A stretch of 64,000 bases of DNA from NCBI RefSeq assembly GCF_905332535.1, contig NZ_CAJOCF010000005.1, positions 1 to 64,000 of the forward strand, given 5' to 3'. Positions 1 to 7,733 of this stretch are shown one piece after another. Position 1 is the first letter of the stretch. Each line of letters opens with the position of its first letter. The stretch is from Latilactobacillus fragifolii (GTDB taxonomy: Bacteria; Bacillota; Bacilli; Lactobacillales; Lactobacillaceae). Under the pieces are notes generated by a model. That model was not told the DNA's origin. It made no database searches and saw nothing but the letters and a program-made list of their open reading frames with translations. The position numbers were made by a program, and so were the translations under genes.

Positions 1-87
1 TTCCCATGTCGAACACAGAAGTTAAGCTTCTTAGCGCCGATAGTAGTTGGTGGGAAACTACCTGCGAGGATAGGACGCTGCCGCGCA
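1..87 (+). rRNA. rrf: 5S ribosomal RNA, 5' end cut off by the window
   Basis: The first bases carry the conserved 5S core (CCATGTCGAACACAGAAGTTAAGC region) followed by the closing GGATAGGACGCTGCC segment. About 30 bases at the 5' end lie outside the window. This marks the end of an rRNA operon, and a strong hairpin terminator follows directly. The 3' end is placed by similarity to the usual 5S length and may be off by a few bases. Confidence 0.95.
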
Positions 88-93
88 AATATA

Positions 94-127
94 AAAAGGT
101 TGAGCCACTAGGTTCAACCTTTTTTTG
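94..127 (+). terminator. Rho-independent terminator of the rRNA operon
   Basis: The inverted repeat AGGTTGA(g)CC / GGTTCAACCT is followed by seven T. It lies about 7 bases after the 5S rRNA. Confidence 0.9.
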
Positions 128-160
128 TAGTCATTAAATAATAAGTTGGGAGAAATCAGC

Positions 161-496
161 ATGATTCAAACCGTAACAGAACAGAACATCGAAAACTTCG
201 TTCAGACACAACCGTTAGTGATTTTAGACTTTTGGGCGGATTGGTGTGCTCCGTGTCGGATTATGACACCGATGATTACGGAGCTACATGAACAACTGGC
301 TAATCAGTTTGGCTTGGGGACCGTCGATGTAGCGGATCAAGTAGCGTTAGCTGAACAATATGCGATTCAATCCGTTCCCACCCTACTAATCTTCAAAAAT
401 GGGCAGGCAACCGAAAAGGTAACCGGGGCCTTCCCAAAAGAAAAATTAAAACGATACTTAGATAAGAAAATAGCTGAAATGAAGTCAGCCTATTAA
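161..496 (+). CDS. Thioredoxin family protein
   Basis: This is a 111-residue thioredoxin-fold dithiol/disulfide oxidoreductase of the cytoplasm. The active site is WCAPC (Cys29 and Cys32) instead of the commoner WCGPC, and the cis-proline loop SVPT is present. The length is normal for a thioredoxin. The ATG at 161 is chosen because GGGAGAA at 148-154 gives ideal spacing; an upstream in-frame TTG at 146 overlaps that ribosome binding site. The gene starts only 33 bases after the rRNA terminator, so it either has a very compact promoter or depends on readthrough. A thioredoxin-like role is sure; whether it is the main TrxA is not. Confidence 0.93.
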   Translation: MIQTVTEQNIENFVQTQPLVILDFWADWCAPCRIMTPMITELHEQLANQFGLGTVDVADQVALAEQYAIQSVPTLLIFKNGQATEKVTGAFPKEKLKRYLDKKIAEMKSAY

Positions 497-502
497 CAGT
501 AG

Positions 503-536
503 CCCGCAACTTTCAACAGAGTTGCGGGTCTTTTTT
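503..536 (+). terminator. Terminator of the thioredoxin gene
   Basis: The stem CCCGCAAC / GTTGCGGG has a ten-base loop and is followed by T-rich sequence. Confidence 0.9.
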
Positions 537-550
537 AAAGGATGCATAAA

Positions 551-576
551 ATAACCCCCTAGACTAATCTAGGGGG
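551..576 (-). terminator. Terminator of the MFS transporter gene
   Basis: The stem CCCCCTAGA / TCTAGGGGG lies just beyond the stop codon of the minus-strand transporter. A T-rich stretch follows on the minus strand. Confidence 0.8.
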
Positions 577-584
577 AGCAAGGA

Positions 585-1772
585 TTATTGACGAACCATA
601 TGGTTAACACGTTGATAAAGAATTAATGCGCCTAGTTCACAAAGTAAAATCAAAACAGCTAATGGGAGATAGGTATAACTCCCCATAATGCCAACTAATG
701 GGGATAAGAAAATGCCGAAAACATACGTACCAAGTCCAAGAATTGACGAAGCAATCCCTGCATGTTGTCCTTGCCGTTGTAAGGCTAGTGAGGTGACAAC
801 AGCGTTAATTAGACCAAGTGTTGCGACAACTAGGAATAAGCCAATTAAGGCTAGCCAGAGGCGATTAGTGCCCAAGCCGCTCATTAAGACGCAGATAGCA
901 CCAATTAAACCGCCAATTAAGCCGATTTTCAATTGTTGTAACTCATTGAACCAGGGCATTAAGACGGTCGCCATTTCAGCCATCAAGATAATCCCAATCC
1001 CATTGATGCCGTAAATTAGGCTGAAAGTTGATTTAGAAAGATTGAAGACGTTTTGAAGCATAAAACTGGAACCAGAAATATAACAGAACATCGCGCCATA
1101 AACGAGACCTTGAATTAAAACAAATAGGATGAACGGACGATCCTTAAAAATGGCCTGAACACCAAGGCGTGATTGTTGGGATAATTGGGTGGTCGTGGCG
1201 ACTGGGTGGGTTTCTTTGAAGCCTATAATGATTCCTAATAACAAAAGGAACCCGACAATGCCTAAGAAGCCGAAAATACCTTCCCAAGAGGTGAAACGCA
1301 GTAAAACACTCCCGATTAAGGGGGAGATGATTGGGAAAATGCCGTTGATTGCCATCAGTAAGGCAATGAATTTAGTCAATTGTTGACCGTTAAATAAATC
1401 TTTAGCGACTGCCCGGGTAATGACTTGTCCTGCAGAGCTCGCTAACCCTTGGATAAATCGTAACAGGAACAAAAGCCAAATGTTGTGGGTCACTAAGGAT
1501 AAAAGACACGCCGCAAAAGCGAGTGCCGTTCCGATTACCAATGGTTTTTTGCGCCCGACACGATCGCTCCAAGCGCCCATGAAGAGTGGGCCAATCGCTA
1601 AACCAGCTAAACACATGGTCAAACTGAGTTGAATCATTGAAGCGGATGAATGAAAATCAGCTTTCATAATTGGAAACGCTGGTAAATACATATCCACTAG
1701 TAGTGGGCCATAAGCACTTAGCGAGCCAAGTAGGACAGATAGCCAAAGCGTTTTTCTTTTCGTTAAAATCAT
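585..1772 (-). CDS. Bcr/CflA-family multidrug MFS exporter
   Basis: This is a 395-residue major facilitator with about 12 membrane segments. The N-terminal SAYGPLLVDMYLPAFP segment is typical of the Bcr/CflA drug:proton antiporters. The loop 2-3 motif A reads GAWSDRVGRKKPL. It probably exports drugs or amphipathic metabolites; substrate cannot be told from sequence. The ATG at 1772 is preceded by TTGGAGGG at good spacing. The gene is monocistronic, convergent with the thioredoxin gene, with its own terminator at 551-576. Confidence 0.9.
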   Translation of the reverse strand: MILTKRKTLWLSVLLGSLSAYGPLLVDMYLPAFPIMKADFHSSASMIQLSLTMCLAGLAIGPLFMGAWSDRVGRKKPLVIGTALAFAACLLSLVTHNIWLLFLLRFIQGLASSAGQVITRAVAKDLFNGQQLTKFIALLMAINGIFPIISPLIGSVLLRFTSWEGIFGFLGIVGFLLLLGIIIGFKETHPVATTTQLSQQSRLGVQAIFKDRPFILFVLIQGLVYGAMFCYISGSSFMLQNVFNLSKSTFSLIYGINGIGIILMAEMATVLMPWFNELQQLKIGLIGGLIGAICVLMSGLGTNRLWLALIGLFLVVATLGLINAVVTSLALQRQGQHAGIASSILGLGTYVFGIFLSPLVGIMGSYTYLPLAVLILLCELGALILYQRVNHMVRQ

Positions 1773-2004
1773 TTTAATAAACCCTCCAATTTAAAAAAAG
1801 TCCAAAAAAATAGCCCGTTGAAAACGTAGCTAGCGCCGTACGCATTTAATTAATTGCTATTCATGGTGCTTCTTAGTTACACTAACATAAGAAGGCGGTT
1901 TTGTGGCGGTATATGAGCAATTTTTAATATGTAAATGGTTTCTATTTCAGTTTAAACAAGTTATGATGGAGATAATGAAAAAAGTTACCGAATGAGGTTG
2001 TGCC

Positions 2005-2763
2005 ATGAAAATTGCCCAAAAAAATAAAATATTAGAAACTTGCCTAATTGCGGGACGGATCATGATTGAAAGTGGTTCTGAAATGTACCGAGTCGAAGAT
2101 ACGATGAACCGAATTGCTTATAATGCTGGTATTCAAAAAAGCGTTGTGTTTACGACACCGACCGGTTTATTTATCGGGATTGAAAATCAACCTTATGTGC
2201 AATTAGGCGCCGTTGCTGTACGCACAATTAACCTTGAAAAGGTTGAAAATGTGAATACTGCCTCACGTCAGTTTGCAACTAAGGAGATTACGCTGGATCA
2301 GTTAATGCTACGGTTGAAACAAATTGATCAAAATACCGACCATTTTCCATTGTGGGTACAAATTACGGCGGCGGCAATTATTTCGGCACTTTTGATGATT
2401 ATTTTTTCTGGTGAATATGATTGGTTAGATATCATACCGTCAGCGGTAGCCGGTGCTTTAGGCTATGCGGTCTTCGCGGTGGTCAATCGGGTCACAATGA
2501 TTCGCTTTATTGGTGAGTTTTTAAGTGCAACAGTAATTGGAATAGTAGCTTATCTATTAACTAAATGGCACTTAGGGGTTGATATTGATAACATTATCAT
2601 TGGCGCTGTCATGCCGCTCGTTCCAGGAGTGGCGATTACCAATTCGATTCGAGATTTATTAGCGGGGCATTTATTGTCTGGTATGGCCCGTGGGATGGAA
2701 GCCATCTTAAGTGCATTTGCGATTGGAACGGGGATTGCCCTCGTATTTAGATTTTTTATGTAA
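2005..2763 (+). CDS. Threonine/serine exporter family protein, large subunit (ThrE N-domain, DUF1212)
   Basis: The protein has 252 residues. The N-terminal soluble half carries the family motif GRIMIESGSEMYRVEDTM (about residues 18-35), followed by five or so membrane helices. In ThrE of Corynebacterium this domain and the following small domain are fused; here they are split into two adjacent genes, as in many Firmicutes (YjjP/YjjB type). The probable role is efflux of threonine, serine or related solutes. The partner starts 15 bases downstream with its own ribosome binding site. Confidence 0.88.
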   Translation: MKIAQKNKILETCLIAGRIMIESGSEMYRVEDTMNRIAYNAGIQKSVVFTTPTGLFIGIENQPYVQLGAVAVRTINLEKVENVNTASRQFATKEITLDQLMLRLKQIDQNTDHFPLWVQITAAAIISALLMIIFSGEYDWLDIIPSAVAGALGYAVFAVVNRVTMIRFIGEFLSATVIGIVAYLLTKWHLGVDIDNIIIGAVMPLVPGVAITNSIRDLLAGHLLSGMARGMEAILSAFAIGTGIALVFRFFM

Positions 2764-2778
2764 AGAGAGGTTCAGCAG

Positions 2779-3246
2779 ATGCCATATTGGGGACAGTTTA
2801 TGATTCAAGCGCTGTTTAGTTATTTTTCAACAGTGGCCTTTGGAATTTGTATTAATTTACCAAGAAGAGCGTTGTTGTGGTGCGGTTTGGCAGGCATGGC
2901 AGGCTGGCAAGTTTATTGGATGCTTTTTAACTTTGGCAGTGGCCGCATGCTCGCTAATTTGTTGGGCGCGTTAGCCGTTGGGATTTGTGGGAATATTATG
3001 GCACGCTATAAACGGATGCCGGTGATTATTTTTAATATTCCGGGGTTAGTCCCATTAGTGCCTGGTGGAACTGCGTATCGGGCGATTCGCAACCTCGTGT
3101 TGGGTAACTTAAATGAAGCTTCAACCCAAGGTGTTTCCGTGATTATGATTGCTGGTGCGATTGCCGTTGGCTTTATGTTGGCGCAAATTTTGGCCGATAT
3201 AACACGAAAACGATCGATTACGCCGAAATGGGTATCGCGGCACTAA
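2779..3246 (+). CDS. Threonine/serine exporter family protein, small subunit (DUF3815)
   Basis: This 155-residue integral membrane protein has four to five helices. It matches the C-terminal domain of ThrE exporters (segment FNIPGLVPLVPGGTAYR is characteristic). It probably forms the transporter with the preceding product. AGAGAGG at 2763-2769 is the ribosome binding site. No clear terminator separates it from the small RNA gene whose promoter overlaps its end. Confidence 0.88.
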   Translation: MPYWGQFMIQALFSYFSTVAFGICINLPRRALLWCGLAGMAGWQVYWMLFNFGSGRMLANLLGALAVGICGNIMARYKRMPVIIFNIPGLVPLVPGGTAYRAIRNLVLGNLNEASTQGVSVIMIAGAIAVGFMLAQILADITRKRSITPKWVSRH

Positions 3247-3252
3247 AAAGTA

Positions 3253-3261
3253 TGCTATAAT
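3253..3261 (+). promoter_or_regulatory. Extended -10 promoter of the small RNA
   Basis: TG-C-TATAAT is a perfect extended -10. No good -35 is visible. Transcription would start near 3268, just after the stop codon of the exporter gene. Confidence 0.7.
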
Positions 3262-3267
3262 AAGTTC

Positions 3268-3468
3268 ATGCGATGAGTCGAGTAAGTCTCGGTAGGTAAC
3301 TATTCTGCGAAGGCAGCTAGGAGACCCAAAGATACAGGATACCACGGTTATTTATTTAACCACTTGCCGTATTGCAAGGGTGTTTTCGCCCGCTGTGTTG
3401 TGGAGCACAAGGTGTTTATTCTTCGGAATACTGTGAAAAAAGCCCCTTCCGTCAGGAAGGGGCTTTTT
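3268..3468 (+). ncRNA. Structured small RNA of unidentified family (6S-like candidate)
   Basis: A perfect extended -10 upstream and a strong terminator (3438-3468) bound about 200 bases with no plausible reading frame. Visible structure includes a possible long-range closing stem TATTC..CGAAG (3301-3312) with CTTCGGAATA (3421-3430). There is an arm ATAC..GGTTA / TAACC..GTAT (about 3339-3373) and a hairpin TTGTG-GAG-CACAA (3398-3410). Length, closing stem and stand-alone location resemble 6S RNA or the lactobacillar Lacto-usp class, but I cannot match a consensus. It is not RNase P RNA, tmRNA or SRP RNA: their signature sequences are missing. Confidence 0.6.
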
Positions 3469-3469
3469 T
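3438..3469 (+). terminator. Terminator of the small RNA
   Basis: The stem AGCCCCTTCC / GGAAGGGGCT has a four-base loop and is followed by seven T. Confidence 0.92.
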
Positions 3470-3506
3470 TGTGCGCGGAAAAAGTGTTGCGTTAAGTTTT
3501 GGCGGA

Positions 3507-3815
3507 CTATTTAACTAATTTTAAGATTGCTGAAGCCTTTTCCTGACGTTCGCTTGCAGACAATGACATGAGGTAGCCCCACAACTCATTTGTTTGATTA
3601 TCGACATTTGGGACGCCGAATATATCTGACATAGGAATAGCAAGAGCATCTATCACCGCAATTAACTTGGATAGACTGACAGAATCAACGACGTTTCTTT
3701 CAATTCGAGAAATGAGCGCTACAGAAGTATCGCTTTTTTCGGCTAATTCTTCAATGGTCAGATTAAGTAATCTCCGCTTACTACGTATTTGATGGCTAAT
3801 ATTATTAGGTAACAT
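3507..3815 (-). CDS. XRE-family helix-turn-helix regulator
   Basis: The protein has 102 residues. Residues about 7-60 form a Cro/CI-type domain: IRSKRRLLNLTIEELAEKS, then the recognition helix in DTSVALISRIERN. The C-terminal 30 residues have no recognisable ligand domain. ATG 3815 is preferred over the in-frame GTG 3824, because AAAGGAC lies only two bases from the GTG but about ten from the ATG. The gene is divergent from the lipoprotein gene at 3970. The shared intergenic region contains a matched pair of operator-like repeats, so autoregulation and control of the lipoproteins is likely (inference). Confidence 0.88.
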   Translation of the reverse strand: MLPNNISHQIRSKRRLLNLTIEELAEKSDTSVALISRIERNVVDSVSLSKLIAVIDALAIPMSDIFGVPNVDNQTNELWGYLMSLSASERQEKASAILKLVK

Positions 3816-3868
3816 AGATGGCACCGTCCTTTTGTAAAATTTTGACGGTAATCGGTACTTTTCTGAAT

Positions 3869-3909
3869 ATCTAAAAAGATGTTTTTGCTTATTTTAAATC
3901 TTTTTAGAT
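3869..3909. promoter_or_regulatory. Paired operator-like inverted repeats between the XRE and lipoprotein genes
   Basis: ATCTAAAAAGAT (3869-3880) and ATCTTTTTAGAT (3898-3909) are exact reverse complements of each other. Each is itself nearly palindromic (ATCT...AGAT). Both are followed by GTTTTT. Their centres are 29 bases apart, close to three helical turns. This arrangement is what a dimeric XRE repressor binding cooperatively would use; binding itself is inferred. Confidence 0.6.
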
Positions 3910-3969
3910 GTTTTTATGATAATATTAGATATATAATTAAAATATATATCTATTTGGAGGTTAAATTTA

Positions 3970-5055
3970 ATGAAGAAGCGATTAGATATAGGGGTAATAT
4001 TTCTTCTTTTGGTAGGTATAATAGCAGGTTGTGGCGCAAACAATTTTCTAAAAAAGGCGAAGGTTGAGTTTACTGGCTATAACGGTTACGGAGTAGCATC
4101 AATAGCAGAAGAAAGTTCACTTCAAATCTATAAAGAGATTGCACGTTTTGAAGGTAAAAAGGCAAATGTTGATAAAAAAACATTGGATTCATTAATCGAA
4201 ACTGCGGATTCTTCAAGCGATTTATATGACGCAGATAAATTTAATCCATTAACGATGAAATCTGCAGAAATTAACAATGCAAAAAATTATATTGAGCATA
4301 TGGAGAAAACCAGCATTGACTTTGATAAAAGTAGTAATTTAAAAAATGGCGAGACAATTAAATTAACAATTAAGGATGACACTACAAAGCCGTTTTTTAA
4401 GCCCGTCAATAAGACCTATAAGGTAAAAGGTCTAAAGAAACAAAAACGAATAGCTGTTAAAGACATTAAAGCGTCAGATTTTAAGCTTAGCAATTCTGGA
4501 ACGAATACCCATGGGAGGGTTTCGCTTTATTATACTGGACATGGAAAAACATACGTTAATAAAGCGACTGATATTACAAGTAAAAAAGGGTATTCTAATG
4601 GAGACAAGATAGCAATAAGCGAGGTCAAGTTAGCAAAAATATTGAATGATGGTGGACGATATGCTTATTATGGGCGCAAGGGCCATAATATCAATTTGAC
4701 GGTTTCTGGTTTAAAGCGTAATAAGCCGAAAAAAAATCCAACAAATTTGGCGGCCGTTATTACAGAAGTCCAAAAAAATACAACCGAAATATTTTCTGAG
4801 TATAAAGGTAGTAAATTAGTCCATGCTTATTTAGATAATGGCAAACTTTATTTAGACTACCGGACGCCTGATAACGAACACTATGAAATATCTAATTGGG
4901 CGAAAATTAAGCATAATAAGTTATGGGGCCGTGACGTCACGGGTAATCAGCCGTTGGAAAAAAATATATCAACAGACCCAATTTTTTCAGGGAAGACAGA
5001 TCCCTATAAAAGTGAAGCGTTAATCGGAGATAACGTCATTGATTTGGATATTTAA
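3970..5055 (+). CDS. Secreted lipoprotein of unknown function with repeated beta-type domains
   Basis: The protein has 361 residues. A lipoprotein signal (MKKR, a hydrophobic core, then the lipobox IIAGC) predicts membrane anchoring outside the cell. A segment near residue 30 (VEFTGYNGYGVA) and two later segments are related to each other. The first runs from LKNGETIKLTI to KTYKVKGLKK and the second from YSNGDKIAI to INLTVSGLKR. They look like tandem beta-sandwich modules of the kind found in TcaA/YvbJ-type surface proteins (a resemblance from memory only). GGAGG precedes the ATG. The gene is AT- and lysine-rich compared with its surroundings and is followed 23 bases later by a second lipoprotein gene. 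Confidence 0.8.
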   Translation: MKKRLDIGVIFLLLVGIIAGCGANNFLKKAKVEFTGYNGYGVASIAEESSLQIYKEIARFEGKKANVDKKTLDSLIETADSSSDLYDADKFNPLTMKSAEINNAKNYIEHMEKTSIDFDKSSNLKNGETIKLTIKDDTTKPFFKPVNKTYKVKGLKKQKRIAVKDIKASDFKLSNSGTNTHGRVSLYYTGHGKTYVNKATDITSKKGYSNGDKIAISEVKLAKILNDGGRYAYYGRKGHNINLTVSGLKRNKPKKNPTNLAAVITEVQKNTTEIFSEYKGSKLVHAYLDNGKLYLDYRTPDNEHYEISNWAKIKHNKLWGRDVTGNQPLEKNISTDPIFSGKTDPYKSEALIGDNVIDLDI

Positions 5056-5078
5056 ATGTTTTTTGGGGGGAGAATAAA

Positions 5079-5975
5079 ATCATTAGAAAGGTTAAATTGG
5101 TTGGCATTAGTCTTTTAATGCTAATGCTTTTAAGTGCTTGTCAAAAGACGCAAAAAGTACGCGAATTACGTCGTTCAAGTCAATCGATTCAAATGAAGAA
5201 TAGCAAAAAAGATAAACAAGTATTGGACGAAGAATCAAGTTTTAGCAAACAAGAAAAAGAATTGTGGAGTAAGGATAAAATGCATAAGTTGGCAACGTTT
5301 ATGGGCAATTGGGGTCGCTCGATGGGGCAAACATATGCAGCGTATTATCCTGAAAATAATACTGATTTCTATGGTAAGAAGTATCCGCAAGATTTTAGTA
5401 AAAACCAAATTGCGGTCGCAAATCAGCAAGTTTCAGTTGCTTGGTCAGAGGATGGGAATGGAACGGCAGATTATCAAGTTGTTGCAATCTATGCAGAGGA
5501 TTCAAGTGCAAACTTTGGTACTGCTCACCTATATTTATTTTCAATCCATGATGACAAGCCGATGGTTTTAATAACGCAACAGAATCAAGGGATGCCTGAT
5601 AATTTGATTCATTTTGACGAAACTAAAAATGCCACACTAAAAAATGGCTTTAGTGATATTGTAAATGGCGTGACGCCGAATCAACCAACTACTACAAGTG
5701 ATGTAACAAAAGAATCAAATACTTCATCTGGCAAATCATCGGTTGCTGAGACAACGCAAAGAGAACAAGCCAATGGGAACCAACCAGTTTCGACAGATGT
5801 CATTCACACTGCTGAAGAGGCGATTAATTATCTAAAACAACAAAAAGGGGATGATGGGTGGACTGTAGCACATGGATCAGCAGGGATATCATCACCTGTT
5901 TACTGGTCAATTTCTGGCCAATCGGGCGCTTATTGGATAGTTTACGCAGATGGACGAGTTGAACCTTTTAAGTAG
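5079..5975 (+). CDS. DUF4767-type lipoprotein, probably with a non-ATG start codon
   Basis: Reading from 5079 gives 298 residues. The only standard start codon nearby is TTG 5097, which would give a signal peptide without its basic n-region. Upstream, in frame, are ATC 5079 and ATT 5082, six and nine bases after a very strong GGGGGGAG (5065-5072). They add the residues IRKVK that complete the signal peptide before the lipobox LLSAC. The central part (ELWSKDKMHKLATFMGNWG onward) matches the DUF4767 domain of lactobacillar surface proteins. A Ser/Thr-rich linker precedes a C-terminal module ending in YWIVYADGRVEPFK. Function is unknown. It is probably cotranscribed with the preceding lipoprotein gene. 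Confidence 0.78.
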   Translation: MIRKVKLVGISLLMLMLLSACQKTQKVRELRRSSQSIQMKNSKKDKQVLDEESSFSKQEKELWSKDKMHKLATFMGNWGRSMGQTYAAYYPENNTDFYGKKYPQDFSKNQIAVANQQVSVAWSEDGNGTADYQVVAIYAEDSSANFGTAHLYLFSIHDDKPMVLITQQNQGMPDNLIHFDETKNATLKNGFSDIVNGVTPNQPTTTSDVTKESNTSSGKSSVAETTQREQANGNQPVSTDVIHTAEEAINYLKQQKGDDGWTVAHGSAGISSPVYWSISGQSGAYWIVYADGRVEPFK

Positions 5976-5990
5976 CATAAAGGTACTTGA

Positions 5991-6074
5991 ATGGGCTGGG
6001 AAGTCGCTTCAATTGGCTTGGGTGATGTTGTGATGAACTCTGGTCCAAAAGGTAATCGCCACAAATGGGGATAG
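5991..6074 (+). CDS. Possible 27-residue small protein
   Basis: An ATG 15 bases after the lipoprotein stop is preceded by AAAGGT at seven-base spacing. It opens a frame MGWEVASIGLGDVV...KWG ending at TAG 6072. It is in the same frame as the preceding gene, separated by TAG and TGA stops. It lies upstream of a good terminator. It could be a small gene, a decayed C-terminal extension or chance; I do not recognise the sequence. Confidence 0.25.
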   Translation: MGWEVASIGLGDVVMNSGPKGNRHKWG

Positions 6075-6094
6075 CCGAGCATAATCATGAATGA

Positions 6095-6131
6095 AGGCAC
6101 AGGCAATTGAACATTGTCAGTGCCTTTTTTG
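6095..6131 (+). terminator. Terminator of the lipoprotein operon
   Basis: The stem GGCAC-A-GGCAAT / ATTGTC-A-GTGCC is followed by TTTTTT. The rest of the stretch 6132-6311 is AT-rich with no gene; a weak -10 TACAAT (6273-6278) may serve tcyP. Confidence 0.85.
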
Positions 6132-6311
6132 TATGATAAAAGTGTAAGAGAACTAGCTGATTAAAATAGGCTTTTTCTGAAAGTAAAAGCTACTTTTTGG
6201 CTAGTAGGGCGCCATTATGAAATAAATTATGAGAATTAGGACCTATCTAATGCAAAAATAGTCACTATCGTTTACAATAAGTAAGTATTAAAAAAGGAAT
6301 GGGGTAGAGAA

Positions 6312-7709
6312 ATGACAATTACATATGTCGTCATCAACATCGTAATCATGCTCATCATGTTATTTGTTTTAAACAAGATGGCCCGGATTCACGTTAAGTT
6401 TAGTCGCCGCGTCTTCACGGCATTGGGGGTCGGGATTTTATTTGGCGCCCTCTTACAGATTATTTTCAAAGCAGATTCAACAGTTGTTAAACAGACAGCC
6501 GATTGGATTGGGATTGTCGGCAACGGGTATGTCTCATTTTTAAAAATGATCGTTATGCCGTTGGTCATGGTTTCGATTATTCAAGCCATTACGAACTTAG
6601 AATCATCTAAGGGCTTAGGGAAGATGGCCGGCATGGTCATTGGGATCTTAATCTTTACAACCTTAATCGCAGCCACAGTTGGTTCAATGACCGCGGATGT
6701 TTTCGGCTTAAATGCGAGTGATATTCAATCAGGCCAAGTCGAAAAGGCCCGTTCAAAAGAATTACAAACGAAGTTAGGCGACGTACAAGAACAAACAGTT
6801 CCTGAAAAAATCGTCAGCTTCATTCCTGAAAATCCATTTATGGATATGACGGGTTCACGTCCTACATCGACACTAGCTGTTGTTATTTTCTCAGCCTTTT
6901 TAGGGGTTGCCGCATTACAATTACGGCGTAAAAAGCCGGAACAAGCAGAAATGTTCAATAAAATTGTTAATGCTTTATACGCAGTTATCATGCGCATGGT
7001 AACCTTAATTTTACGGATGACGCCTTATGGGGTGTTAGCCTTAATGACAACAACCGTAGCGCAAACAAACGTCAAAGGGATTCTCAGTCTGGGTGAGTTC
7101 GTGATTGCCTCTTATGTGGCTTTAATTATCATGTTCTTGATTCATTTCCTATTAATCACATTGACAGGCTTAAATCCAATTAACTACATCAAAAAGGTCA
7201 TTCCAACCTTAATCTTTGCGTTCACTTCTCGAACAAGTGCGGGGTCCATTCCAATGAACATTGAAACCCAGACAAAACGCTTAGGGGTTGAAGATGGTAT
7301 TGCTAACTTATCAGCTTCATTTGGGGCTTCAATCGGTCAAAACGGCTGTGCTGGTGTTTATCCAGCCATGCTCGCGGTGATGATTGCCCCAACTGTTGGG
7401 ATTAATCCATGGAGCATTGGTTTCTTGGTTAAATTGATCTTGATTGTCGCAATTAGTTCTTTTGGGGTTGCCGGTGTCGGCGGTGGTGCAACATTTGCCG
7501 CTTTAATCGTCCTATCTTCAATGAACTTGCCAGTCGGGTTAGCTGGCCTATTGATTTCAGTTGAACCATTAATTGACATGGGGCGGACAGCTTTGAATGT
7601 TGATGGCTCAATGACAACTGGTGTTTTGACGGCGCACTTATTGGGAAGACTAGATAAGAATAAGTTTAATGATATGAGTTTAACGGAAGATTCAGATGAA
7701 ATGGCTTAA
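6312..7709 (+). CDS. tcyP: L-cystine:cation symporter TcyP
   Basis: This 465-residue membrane protein belongs to the dicarboxylate/amino acid:cation symporter (DAACS) family. The N-terminal helix NIVIMLIMLFVLNKMARI and the block GNGYVSFLKMIVMPLVMVSI are typical of TcyP rather than of glutamate carriers. Re-entrant loop serines (SRTSAGSIPMNIE) and the TM7-8 region GVAGVGGGATFA are intact. It imports cystine, the oxidised form of cysteine. GGGGTAGAG precedes the ATG. The next gene, a flavin disulfide reductase, starts 24 bases later, which suggests coupled uptake and thiol-disulfide handling. Confidence 0.92.
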   Translation: MTITYVVINIVIMLIMLFVLNKMARIHVKFSRRVFTALGVGILFGALLQIIFKADSTVVKQTADWIGIVGNGYVSFLKMIVMPLVMVSIIQAITNLESSKGLGKMAGMVIGILIFTTLIAATVGSMTADVFGLNASDIQSGQVEKARSKELQTKLGDVQEQTVPEKIVSFIPENPFMDMTGSRPTSTLAVVIFSAFLGVAALQLRRKKPEQAEMFNKIVNALYAVIMRMVTLILRMTPYGVLALMTTTVAQTNVKGILSLGEFVIASYVALIIMFLIHFLLITLTGLNPINYIKKVIPTLIFAFTSRTSAGSIPMNIETQTKRLGVEDGIANLSASFGASIGQNGCAGVYPAMLAVMIAPTVGINPWSIGFLVKLILIVAISSFGVAGVGGGATFAALIVLSSMNLPVGLAGLLISVEPLIDMGRTALNVDGSMTTGVLTAHLLGRLDKNKFNDMSLTEDSDEMA

Positions 7710-7733
7710 TTTCAAAAAATGGAGGGGTTAGCG

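Noticed and set aside
3121-3345. A 74-codon minus-strand frame across the small RNA region
   Set aside because: It crosses the promoter and 5' part of the small RNA, lacks start signals and has no recognisable protein features.
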